DNA from: Eubacteriales bacterium
GTDB lineage: Bacteria; Bacillota_A; Clostridia; Christensenellales; Aristaeellaceae
Assembly: GCA_028692205.1 (NCBI GenBank)
Contig: JAQUXV010000205.1
Span: 1 to 5,461 of the forward strand
DNA: 5,461 nucleotides
Direction: 5' to 3'
Made by a program: the position numbers and the translations under genes. Position 1 is the first letter of the stretch, and the number at the start of each line of letters is the position of its first letter. This document shows, piece by piece, positions 1 to 5,461 of the stretch. Under the pieces are notes generated by a model, which worked only from the letters and a program-made list of their open reading frames with translations, was not told the DNA's origin and made no database searches.

Positions 1-493
1 CGCCCACAACCATCGTGCGCCGCACGCTCTCGCCCGCGCCGCGCTTGAAGGGATACCGCCCGCGCGTGCGGAAGATGCGGTAGGCAAACCGGCTGCCGCC
101 CACCAGCACCGTCAGCAGCACCCAGTAGAGCAGGTACACCGTGCGGTGCAGCAGGTGGTAGTTCTCCGGCTGGGTAAAGGCGTAACGGATGAGCGAATAC
201 AGGTAAACCGCCACCGCGCCCACCAGCGTGGCCGCGACGATTTGGAGAATACTGTCCGCCGAGGCGTATTGCCACATGTTGCGGTACAGACCGAACGCCC
301 AGAAAGAGATAACGCAAAACAGCGTCATCACGGGCGCGATGTTCAGATAACGCTGAAAAAACACCTCGGGGATCTGCACCTCAAAGCGGAACTGCTGCGC
401 CAGAATCATTGCCACATTGCACAGCACAACGTCCAGCAGGACCCATAAAACAGTGCGCAGGGTGGTATTCAGCTTTGGTTTGCGTACAGTCAT
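1..493 (-). CDS. Nucleotide-sugar 4,6-dehydratase/epimerase, CapD/WbpM/PglF family, N-terminal part (cut by window edge)
   Basis: Reading the minus strand from ATG at 493 gives 164 open codons running off the left edge. The visible part is the membrane anchor: hydrophobic stretches at about residues 12-32, 51-67, 82-102 and 118-133. Between the second and third lies FGLYRNMWQYAS (67-78), a hallmark of the N-terminal region of this family. The sequence ends in RRTMVVG (158-164), which looks like the start of the first Rossmann-like NAD(P)-binding domain; the catalytic domain is outside the window. Family members act at the inner face of the membrane, converting UDP-GlcNAc or similar sugars to 4-keto-6-deoxy intermediates for capsule, exopolysaccharide or glycan synthesis. 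Start choice is supported by GGAGG at 501-505, 7 nt upstream. It follows lepA on the same strand but has its own promoter and a terminator in between. The family is confident; exact substrate and gene name cannot be told. Confidence 0.82.
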   Translation of the reverse strand, partial: MTVRKPKLNTTLRTVLWVLLDVVLCNVAMILAQQFRFEVQIPEVFFQRYLNIAPVMTLFCVISFWAFGLYRNMWQYASADSILQIVAATLVGAVAVYLYSLIRYAFTQPENYHLLHRTVYLLYWVLLTVLVGGSRFAYRIFRTRGRYPFKRGAGESVRRTMVVG

Positions 494-562
494 GGATACG
501 CCTCCAGCCTGAGGATACGCTTGGGGTCGCCCGTCGGGCGGCCGAGGCGCACACACACCGAT

Positions 563-591
563 ATTTTAGCACAGAAAACGCGATCTGAAAA
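563..591 (-). promoter_or_regulatory. Probable sigma-A promoter of the CapD-like gene
   Basis: On the minus strand, TTTTCA (586-591) and TAAAAT (563-568) are separated by 17 nt, and the -10 is preceded by TGC, an extended -10 feature. Transcription would start near 556, giving a leader of about 60 nt before the ATG at 493. The site sits in the most AT-rich patch of an otherwise GC-rich spacer. This is pattern matching only. Confidence 0.55.
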
Positions 592-655
592 GCGTTTCAG
601 GCTCGCGCGCGCAAGCCGCCGCACGGCCATGCGACAGGAAAGGACGGCGACGGCG

Positions 656-695
656 AAAAGGGGCCCGAAACGCTCGCGTCGCAGGCGCTTCGGGC
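656..695 (-). terminator. Probable intrinsic terminator of lepA
   Basis: Just after the lepA stop (704-706) the minus-strand RNA can form an 11-bp stem: GCCCGAAGCGC (695-685) pairs with GCGTTTCGGGC (673-663), with one G-U pair and an 11-nt loop. It is followed by CCC and then four U (659-656). The stem is strong, but the U tract is short and offset by three C, so efficiency may be partial. It separates lepA from the CapD-like gene. Confidence 0.55.
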
Positions 696-703
696 ATGGC
701 AGC

Positions 704-2512
704 TTATTTATCCTCCATTTTCAGCACGGCCATAAAGGCTTCGCTGGGCACTTCCACGGTGCCGAACTGGCGCATCCGCTTTTTGCCTTCCTTCTGCTTT
801 TCCAGCAGCTTCTTTTTACGGGTGATGTCGCCGCCGTAGCACTTGGCCAGCACGTCCTTGCGCAGGGCCTTCACGGTTTCGCGGGCAATCACTTTGCCGC
901 CGATGGCTGCCTGGATGGGAATTTCGAACAGCTGGCGGGGAATCACGTCCACCAGTTTCTGGGCGATGCCCCGGCCGCGGGCGTAAGCCTTGTCCCGGTG
1001 GACGATGATGGTGAAGGCGTCGCAGATATCGCCGTTTAACAGCATATCCATCTTCACCAGATCGCTCTCCTGGTAGCCTTTCAGCTCGTAATCGAAGCTG
1101 GCATAGCCGCGGGAACGGCTTTTCAGCTGATCGAAGAAATCGTAAATAATTTCGTTAAGCGGGATGTGGTAGGTCAGCTTTACGCGGCCGCCCTCGTACT
1201 GCATATCCAAAAAGGTGCCGCGCTTGTCCTTGCAGACCTCCATCAGCGTTCCCACGTATTCCTGCGGCGTATAGACGGACGCCAGCACGTAGGGCTCTTC
1301 CATGTGGTCGATCTCGCCGACGGGCGGCAGGTTGGTGGGATTGTCGATGGCGATCATAGTGCCGTCTGTTTTAAAAACGTGATACACCACACTGGGCGCG
1401 GTGGTGATGAGGTTGAGGTCGAACTCGCGTTCCAGCCGCTGGGTAATGATATCCATGTGCAGAAGCCCCAGGAAGCCGCAGCGGAAACCATAACCCAGCG
1501 CGACCGAGGTTTCCGGCTCAAAGGTCAGGCTTGCGTCGTTCATGCGCAGCTTTTCCAGCGCATCCTTCAGGGCGTCGTAATCCGCGCCGTCGGCGGGGTA
1601 AATGCCGCAGAACACCATGGGGGTTACCTTGCGGTAGCCGGGCAGCGCCTTTGCGGCGGGGTGCAGGGCATCGGTAATGGTATCGCCCACACGGGTGTCG
1701 GCGATATCCTTGATGGAGGCGCTCACGTAGCCCACATCGCCCGCCATCAGCGCGTCGCAGGGCAGGTAGCCGGGGTGGAAGGTGCCCACCTCCACCACGT
1801 CGAACTCCGCGCCGCTGGCCATCAGGCGCATGCGCATGCCGGCCTTCACCGTGCCCTGCATGACGCGAACAAAGCAGATGGCCCCGCGGTAGTTATCGTA
1901 ATACGCGTCAAAAATCAGCGCCTGCAGCGGCGCGGTTTCATCGCCCTCGGGGGCGGGAATACGCTGCACAATGGCTTCCAGCACATCGTCGCAATGCTCG
2001 CCGGTTTTGGCGGAAATGCTGGGTGCGTCCTCGGTATCCAGCCCGATCACGTCCTCAATTTCCTTTTTCACCACGTCCGGCTCGGCGCTGGGCAGATCAA
2101 TCTTGTTGATCACAGGCACAATTTCCAGATTGTGCTCCAGCGCCATGTATACGTTGGCCAGCGTCTGCGCTTCGATGCCCTGCGTGGCGTCCACCACCAG
2201 CAACGCGCCTTCGCACGCGGCCAGCGCACGGCTGACCTCGTAGCTGAAATCCACGTGGCCCGGCGTGTCGATCAGGTTCAGGGTATAGGTTTCGCCGTCT
2301 TTGGCCTTGTAGGTCATATGGACGGCTTTGCTTTTAATGGTGATGCCGCGTTCCCGTTCCAGCTCCATGCTGTCCAGAATCTGCTCCACCATTTCGCGGT
2401 GCTCAAACACGCCGGTGATTTCCAGCAGACGGTCCGCCAGCGTGGATTTGCCGTGGTCGATGTGTGCGATGATGCAGAAATTGCGGGTGTGGGCAAGGCG
2501 TTCGTTTTGCAA
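704..2512 (-). CDS. lepA: Elongation factor 4 (LepA), ribosome-associated translational GTPase
   Basis: 602 residues, close to the usual family length of about 600. It binds the ribosome as an EF-G-like GTPase, implicated in back-translocation, initiation or ribosome biogenesis; its exact role is debated. G motifs from the chosen start: AHIDHGKST (16-24), RGIT (55-58), DTPGH (82-86), NKID (136-139) and SAK (167-169). EF-G-like domains II, III and V follow. The LepA-specific C-terminal domain includes [20 protein letters not shown] near residue 570, which separates LepA from EF-G and TypA. Start: TTG at 2512 with GGAGGG (2524-2519) 6 nt upstream, giving [12 protein letters not shown], a normal LepA N-terminus. 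The only upstream in-frame ATG (2608) lies inside the -10 of the gene's probable promoter, so it should not be in the mRNA. The gene is divergent from hemW, unlike the tandem order in Bacillus subtilis. Confidence 0.97.
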   Translation of the reverse strand: MQNERLAHTRNFCIIAHIDHGKSTLADRLLEITGVFEHREMVEQILDSMELERERGITIKSKAVHMTYKAKDGETYTLNLIDTPGHVDFSYEVSRALAACEGALLVVDATQGIEAQTLANVYMALEHNLEIVPVINKIDLPSAEPDVVKKEIEDVIGLDTEDAPSISAKTGEHCDDVLEAIVQRIPAPEGDETAPLQALIFDAYYDNYRGAICFVRVMQGTVKAGMRMRLMASGAEFDVVEVGTFHPGYLPCDALMAGDVGYVSASIKDIADTRVGDTITDALHPAAKALPGYRKVTPMVFCGIYPADGADYDALKDALEKLRMNDASLTFEPETSVALGYGFRCGFLGLLHMDIITQRLEREFDLNLITTAPSVVYHVFKTDGTMIAIDNPTNLPPVGEIDHMEEPYVLASVYTPQEYVGTLMEVCKDKRGTFLDMQYEGGRVKLTYHIPLNEIIYDFFDQLKSRSRGYASFDYELKGYQESDLVKMDMLLNGDICDAFTIIVHRDKAYARGRGIAQKLVDVIPRQLFEIPIQAAIGGKVIARETVKALRKDVLAKCYGGDITRKKKLLEKQKEGKKRMRQFGTVEVPSEAFMAVLKMEDK

Positions 2513-2518
2513 ATGGCT

Positions 2519-2524
2519 CCCTCC
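2519..2524 (-). promoter_or_regulatory. Ribosome binding site that fixes the TTG start of lepA
   Basis: GGAGGG on the minus strand lies 6 nt before TTG at 2512. No ATG or GTG in the lepA frame is suitably spaced from it, so it identifies the TTG as the start. Confidence 0.8.
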
Positions 2525-2603
2525 GTATATCGGCCCGGTCCGGCGTGGGGCGCGGGCAATCCGTATCGACGGTCTAAGCCGTCCGGCTTGTTGGTCAAGG
2601 GAT

Positions 2604-2632
2604 ATCATAACCTATTTTATTGCGCTTGGCAA
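2604..2632 (-). promoter_or_regulatory. Sigma-A-type promoter of lepA
   Basis: On the minus strand, TTGCCA (2627-2632) and TATGAT (2604-2609) are spaced by exactly 17 nt: five of six matches at each box. The predicted transcription start is near 2597, leaving an untranslated leader of about 85 nt. The leader contains a small GACGG/CCGTC hairpin (2568-2583) but no recognised riboswitch. Confidence 0.7.
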
Positions 2633-2645
2633 TCGGCGGGGCGCA

Positions 2646-2684
2646 TTCGGTTTGGATTCGGCGGCAACGCGTGGTCAAACCGAA
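2646..2684. repeat. Inverted repeat between the divergent lepA and hemW promoters
   Basis: TTCGGTTTG (2646-2654) and CAAACCGAA (2676-2684) are perfect 9-bp inverted arms around a 21-bp centre. The right arm overlaps the last two bases of the proposed hemW -35 box, and the left arm starts 13 bp beyond the lepA -35. Neither predicted transcript includes it, so it would act as a DNA site, for example an operator, rather than an RNA hairpin. No known regulator motif is recognised. Confidence 0.5.
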
Positions 2685-2700
2685 CTGAACGTGGTATGAT
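2672..2700 (+). promoter_or_regulatory. Probable sigma-A promoter of hemW
   Basis: TGGTCA (2672-2677) and TATGAT (2695-2700) are spaced by 17 nt. The -10 is good, the -35 matches four of six positions. Transcription would begin near 2707, about 32 nt before the proposed hemW start. Two tandem ATG codons (2696 and 2699) fall within or at the end of this -10, so they are unlikely to be translated. Confidence 0.55.
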
Positions 2701-2721
2701 GACGGCGGAACACCCGGAAAC

Positions 2722-2730
2722 GGAGGGAGG
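2722..2730 (+). promoter_or_regulatory. Ribosome binding site of hemW
   Basis: GGAGGGAGG is a very strong Shine-Dalgarno sequence. Its end is 8 nt before ACG at 2739, the position where a start codon would be expected in the hemW frame. Confidence 0.75.
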
Positions 2731-2738
2731 GAAAAGCA

Positions 2739-3962
2739 ACGCTTTCCTTATATATACACTTCCCCTTTTGCGTGCGTAAATGCGCTTACTGCGATTTTTG
2801 CTCCGCCGCGGCGACGCAGGCGGAGATGGCGGCGTACTGCGCGGCGTTGGAAACTGAAATGGCCCTGACGGCGGAACGCTACGGCTCGCTGCCGGTGGAC
2901 ACGGTTTTCTTGGGCGGCGGCACACCGTCGATTGTACCCGCCCCGCTGATGAAAAGCGTGATGAAAACCCTGCGCACGCATTTTACCCTTCTGCCGGGCG
3001 TGGAGTTCACCAGCGAGGCCAACCCGGGTACGCTGACCGATGCGTGGCTGGACGTGATTGCCGGGGCGGGAGCAAACCGCCTTTCCATCGGCGTGCAGGC
3101 GAAGCAGGAACGCCTGCTGGGCATTATCGGCCGCATACATGATTTTCCGGCGGCGCGGGAAGCCTTCGCCATGGCGCGAAAGCATGGCTTTACAAACCTC
3201 AACGCGGACGCGATGTTCGGTCTGCCGACGCAAACGCTGGAGGAATACCTTGCCACGCTGGACGCGCTGGCGGAGCTGGACGGTACGCATCTATCGGCGT
3301 ACTCGCTGATTTTGGAAGAGGGAACCCGGCTTTTTGACCGGGTAACCGGCGGCGACGTTACACTGCCGGACGAGGATGTTGTGGCCGATATGATGGAGGC
3401 GGGTATCGACCGGCTGGAAGCCCTCGGCTATCGGCGATATGAAATTTCCAACTTTGCCAAGCCGGGGTTTGAATGCGCGCACAACCTCGGCTACTGGCGG
3501 CAGAAACCCTATCTGGGGCTGGGCCTGAGCGCGGCGAGCCTGCTGCCGTCGGAGGACCCGGATGCGGCATACATCCGCCGGAGCAACACGACGGACCTGC
3601 GCGCCTACCTCCGGTTGCTGGGCGAAAACCGGGTGCCGGTTGCCGAAACCACGCCGGTTTCCCGGCGGGAAGCCATGTTCGAAACCGTAATGCTGGGGTT
3701 GCGCACGGTGGCGGGCGTAGGGTATGCGGAGTTTGAAAAGCGGCATGGGGTATCGCTGCCCGCCGTATACGGCCCGGCGATTGAGACGCTGACGGCGGAG
3801 GGGCTGCTGCTGCCCGCGTCGGGGGCGGAACCGCGCCTTGCGCTTACGCGGCGGGGGCTCGCGCTGCAAAATACGGCGATGATGGCGTTTATGGAATGCG
3901 GGCCGGACGGCGACGCACCCTCCGCAGAACGCCCAAACTTAAGAAAAAATTTTGGTCAGTAA
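2739..3962 (+). CDS. hemW: HemW-type radical SAM heme chaperone (formerly annotated as HemN-like coproporphyrinogen oxidase)
   Basis: 407 codons from the proposed ACG start, a little longer than the roughly 370-380 typical of the family, owing to a polar C-terminal tail. HemW is a cytoplasmic 4Fe-4S/SAM protein that binds heme and delivers it to target enzymes. Visible motifs: LYIHFPFC (4-11), the cluster motif CVRKCAYC (11-18), GGGTPS (59-64), EANPGT (93-98), NRLSIGVQ (113-120), NADAMFGLPTQT (155-166), YEISNFA (234-240) and the HemW heme-binding HNxxYW as HNLGYW (248-253). A HemN_C-like domain follows, ending in LTRRGLALQNTAMMAF. Start: this frame is closed by TGA at 2700-2702, and the next ATG/GTG/TTG/CTG is GTG at 2772, which would remove the first cluster cysteine. 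ACG at 2739 has ideal Shine-Dalgarno spacing and would give MLSLYIHFPFC. A fourth cysteine sits at 21. Family certain; start unusual. Confidence 0.92.
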   Translation, partial: TLSLYIHFPFCVRKCAYCDFCSAAATQAEMAAYCAALETEMALTAERYGSLPVDTVFLGGGTPSIVPAPLMKSVMKTLRTHFTLLPGVEFTSEANPGTLTDAWLDVIAGAGANRLSIGVQAKQERLLGIIGRIHDFPAAREAFAMARKHGFTNLNADAMFGLPTQTLEEYLATLDALAELDGTHLSAYSLILEEGTRLFDRVTGGDVTLPDEDVVADMMEAGIDRLEALGYRRYEISNFAKPGFECAHNLGYWRQKPYLGLGLSAASLLPSEDPDAAYIRRSNTTDLRAYLRLLGENRVPVAETTPVSRREAMFETVMLGLRTVAGVGYAEFEKRHGVSLPAVYGPAIETLTAEGLLLPASGAEPRLALTRRGLALQNTAMMAFMECGPDGDAPSAERPNLRKNFGQ

Positions 3963-4042
3963 TAGTCAAAAAGTGAATGAAAGCCATATATCACAAAGGT
4001 TTGCGAATTGTGAATAAACTCTGAATTTGCCGGTTCAAACGC
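3963..4042. other. AT-richer spacer between hemW and the hrcA promoter
   Basis: No gene and no convincing intrinsic terminator is seen here. The only symmetry is TCACAA (3991-3996) facing TTGTGA (4008-4013) with an 11-nt spacer and no U tract. Read-through from hemW into hrcA is therefore possible in addition to the hrcA promoter. Confidence 0.5.
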
Positions 4043-4071
4043 TTGACAAAACAGGGAAACAGGCATATGAT
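4043..4071 (+). promoter_or_regulatory. Consensus sigma-A promoter of the hrcA-grpE operon
   Basis: TTGACA (4043-4048, perfect) and TATGAT (4066-4071, five of six) are separated by 17 nt. The predicted start is around 4078, immediately before the CIRCE operator, giving a leader of about 80 nt. This is the strongest promoter in the window, consistent with a heat-shock operon held down by a repressor rather than by a weak promoter. Confidence 0.88.
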
Positions 4072-4080
4072 ATGACCATG

Positions 4081-4107
4081 TTAGCACTCACGAACAACGA
4101 GTGCTAA
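4081..4107 (+). promoter_or_regulatory. CIRCE operator (HrcA binding site)
   Basis: TTAGCACTC (4081-4089), a 9-bp spacer (4090-4098) and GAGTGCTAA (4099-4107) match the CIRCE consensus perfectly. HrcA dimers bind this site and block transcription; stress titrates or unfolds HrcA and releases it. Here it begins about 10 bp after the -10 box, so it overlaps or closely follows the transcription start and will also be in the leader RNA. With hrcA next, it indicates negative autoregulation. Confidence 0.97.
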
Positions 4108-4141
4108 CAACAACCGCGAAGGACATCCTTTTTCACAGGCG

Positions 4142-4148
4142 GGAGGTG
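4142..4148 (+). promoter_or_regulatory. Ribosome binding site of hrcA
   Basis: GGAGGTG lies 8 nt before ATG at 4157. A second ATG follows directly at 4160, so initiation could use either; the first has the better spacing. Confidence 0.75.
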
Positions 4149-4156
4149 GTCGCAGG

Positions 4157-5182
4157 ATGATGGACGCGCGTAAATTCAGAATTTTGCAGGCAATTATCGA
4201 CGACTACATCCTGACCGCGATCCCGGTCGGCAGCCGCACCATTTCCAAGAAATACGATATGGGGCTGAGCTCCGCCACCATCCGCAACGAGATGAGCGAT
4301 CTGGAAGAGCTGGGGTATCTGGATCAGCCTCACGTAAGCGCGGGGCGAATTCCCAGCGCGAAGGCTTACCGCCTTTACGTGGATCAGCTTTTGCAGACTG
4401 GCAAGATCAATGCGAACGATGCCGCAGGCATTCGGACGCATTTCAGCGAGCGAACCGGCAAGATGGAGGATGTTATCAACCGCGCGGCACAGGTGCTGAG
4501 TTCCGTTACCCATTACACTTCGCTGGTCCTGTCCCCCCGCGGCGGCGAAATGCGCATCCGTAACCTGCAGCTTGTGCCGGTTACCACGAGCACGGCGCTG
4601 CTGGTAATCGTTACGGACAGCGGCATCGTCCGCGATTCCGTAATCCATGTGGACAGCGAGCTGGATTCCGACGCGCTTTACAACGTGAGCCGCGCGCTTA
4701 CCGAGCGCCTCGCCGGGCACACGCTGGGCGAATCGCTGGAACTGCTCAGGGCCATGGCGAAGGAGTTCGCCGAAAAACGCGCCGTGCTGAGCGGCATCGG
4801 CGATCTTGTGTCGGAAGTGGATAATCAGCAGGCGAAAACCCGGCTCGCATTCGGCGGGCCCAGCAACATCCTCAATTTCCCGGAATACAGCAATGTTGAA
4901 AAGGCGAGGGCCTTCCTGTCGCTGTTGGAAACCAAGGATACGCTGCTGCAGCTGTTGGAACAGCGGCAGAACGTGGCGTTCACCGTGCGTATCGGCCCTG
5001 AAACGGGCGTGCCGGAGCTCAGCGATTGTTCGCTGGTCACGGCTACCTATTCGCTGGGGGATCAGATGCACGGCACTATCGGCGTGATCGGCCCGACGCG
5101 TATGGAATACGGGCGCGTGTTGAGTGCGCTGGGCGCTATGGGCGAGCAGCTGACCCGCCTGTTTACCCAGGATAAGGAGTGA
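4157..5182 (+). CDS. hrcA: Heat-inducible transcription repressor HrcA
   Basis: 341 residues, the normal length of HrcA. It is a cytoplasmic dimeric repressor of class I heat-shock genes that binds CIRCE; its folding depends on GroEL, which couples repression to free chaperone capacity. Domains: an N-terminal winged helix (about 1-80) containing GLSSATIRNEM (36-46) and the wing signature HVSAGRIPSAKAYRLYVD (59-76); a GAF-like domain interrupted by the inserted dimerisation domain (about 100-300); and the C-terminal signature GVIGPTRMEY (309-318). All key family motifs are intact. The start is ATG 4157 with GGAGGTG upstream. It is first in an operon with grpE, which begins 6 nt after its stop. 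The CIRCE site 50 bp upstream implies autorepression. No oddities in length or composition. Confidence 0.97.
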   Translation: MMDARKFRILQAIIDDYILTAIPVGSRTISKKYDMGLSSATIRNEMSDLEELGYLDQPHVSAGRIPSAKAYRLYVDQLLQTGKINANDAAGIRTHFSERTGKMEDVINRAAQVLSSVTHYTSLVLSPRGGEMRIRNLQLVPVTTSTALLVIVTDSGIVRDSVIHVDSELDSDALYNVSRALTERLAGHTLGESLELLRAMAKEFAEKRAVLSGIGDLVSEVDNQQAKTRLAFGGPSNILNFPEYSNVEKARAFLSLLETKDTLLQLLEQRQNVAFTVRIGPETGVPELSDCSLVTATYSLGDQMHGTIGVIGPTRMEYGRVLSALGAMGEQLTRLFTQDKE

Positions 5183-5188
5183 CAGCAA

Positions 5189-5461
5189 ATGGCCGCAAGA
5201 AGAACCCGCAAGAATGGGGGAAAAATACCAAACATGCAGAAGGATACACGGCAAAACGTGAAGGAACCCGTATCGGCGGAGGAAGCTTTGCCGATTGAAG
5301 AGACCGAACAGGAAACGCTGGACGCTATGGCCGACGAGCTGGATGCCGCAACGGAATGCAGCGCCGACACCGGAAAAGCCGAAGCCGAGGCGCAGACGGC
5401 CGCCAACGAACTGGCCGACGCGCTGGCCGCGGCCAACGCCAGAGCGGAAGAATACCTGAAC
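5189..5461 (+). CDS. grpE: GrpE, DnaK nucleotide exchange factor, N-terminal part (cut by window edge)
   Basis: 91 codons are visible and still open at the right edge. GrpE is a cytoplasmic dimer that releases ADP from DnaK and so drives the Hsp70 cycle. The visible part is the weakly conserved N-terminus: a basic head (residues 2-12), then a long acidic, alanine- and glutamate-rich stretch typical of GrpE that leads into the coiled-coil helix. It ends in ARAEEYLN (84-91), where family members usually continue into the conserved L..DFxNxRKR region. Identification rests mainly on this ending plus position directly after hrcA. Start: ATG 5189 has AAGGAG (5174-5179, overlapping the end of hrcA) 9 nt upstream. 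ATG 5234 (codon 16) is an in-frame alternative that would remove the unusual basic head, but only a G run with wide spacing precedes it. The 6-nt gap from hrcA suggests translational coupling. Confidence 0.88.
   Translation, partial: MAARRTRKNGGKIPNMQKDTRQNVKEPVSAEEALPIEETEQETLDAMADELDAATECSADTGKAEAEAQTAANELADALAAANARAEEYLN

Noticed and set aside
2513..2608. The longer lepA reading from ATG 2608
   Set aside because: This ATG is inside the TATGAT -10 of the lepA promoter, lacks a ribosome binding site, and would add 32 residues unlike any LepA N-terminus.
1166..2779. A 537-codon plus-strand open frame opposite lepA
   Set aside because: It is antisense to an unmistakable LepA, rich in His, Gln and Gly as expected from the complement of GC-rich coding DNA, has no recognisable domain, and runs across the divergent promoter region.
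2696..2779. ATG 2696/2699 as the hemW start
   Set aside because: The frame ends at TAA 2778-2780 and gives a peptide ending LIYTLPLLRA, not the HemW motif; the ATGs also coincide with the proposed -10 box TATGAT.
3950..3971. Possible hemW terminator hairpin TTTTGGT/GTCAAAA at the end of the gene
   Set aside because: The stem is weak, contains G-U pairs, overlaps the stop codon and is not followed by a U tract.
4119..4133. Small hairpin AAGG-ACAT-CCTT followed by TTT in the hrcA leader
   Set aside because: Four base pairs are far too few for an attenuator or terminator; most likely chance.
4133..5254. A 373-codon minus-strand open frame opposite hrcA and the start of grpE
   Set aside because: It is the complement of conserved hrcA sequence with no domain signature and extends into the leader and grpE; a shadow frame.
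1..5461. Mobile element, CRISPR array, tRNA/rRNA, toxin-antitoxin or defence system
   Set aside because: No transposase, terminal repeats, regularly spaced repeats, tRNA-like folds or defence domains were seen; spacers are short and explained by promoters and operators.

Overview
The window looks like chromosomal housekeeping DNA from a GC-rich member of the Bacillota (Firmicutes), most likely a Clostridia-type anaerobe. This rests on three things. The gene neighbourhood lepA / hemW / hrcA / grpE is the classic Firmicutes heat-shock locus. The hrcA promoter carries a perfect CIRCE operator. Every gene has a strong GGAGG-type ribosome binding site. The lineage call is inference from gene order and style; no database was searched.

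Layout from left to right. (1) 1-493, minus strand: the N-terminal 164 codons of a four-helix membrane protein of the CapD/WbpM/PglF family (nucleotide-sugar 4,6-dehydratase or epimerase), cut by the window edge. It has its own promoter and a GC-rich leader at 494-591. (2) 704-2512, minus strand: complete lepA (elongation factor 4) with a TTG start, followed by a probable intrinsic terminator. (3) 2513-2738: a divergent control region with two back-to-back sigma-A-type promoters, both with a TATGAT -10, and a 9-bp inverted repeat between them. (4) 2739-3962, plus strand: hemW, a radical-SAM heme chaperone. Its correct reading frame has no ATG, GTG, TTG or CTG where the start should be; an ACG stands at the ideal place. 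(5) 3963-4156: an AT-richer spacer holding a consensus promoter and the CIRCE element. (6) 4157-5182, plus strand: complete hrcA. (7) 5189-5461, plus strand: the first 91 codons of grpE, cut by the right edge; dnaK and dnaJ would be expected beyond it.

How the genes fit together: HrcA represses its own operon through CIRCE, and GrpE is the nucleotide exchange factor for DnaK, so 4043-5461 is the head of a self-regulated chaperone operon. LepA acts on ribosomes and HemW carries or inserts heme. They share the neighbourhood by conserved gene order rather than by a common pathway. The left-edge polysaccharide gene is a separate transcription unit.

I found no mobile element, CRISPR array, tRNA or rRNA, and no sign of an undescribed multi-gene system. 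The points most worth checking are the missing conventional hemW start codon and the divergent orientation of lepA relative to hemW with a dyad between their promoters.
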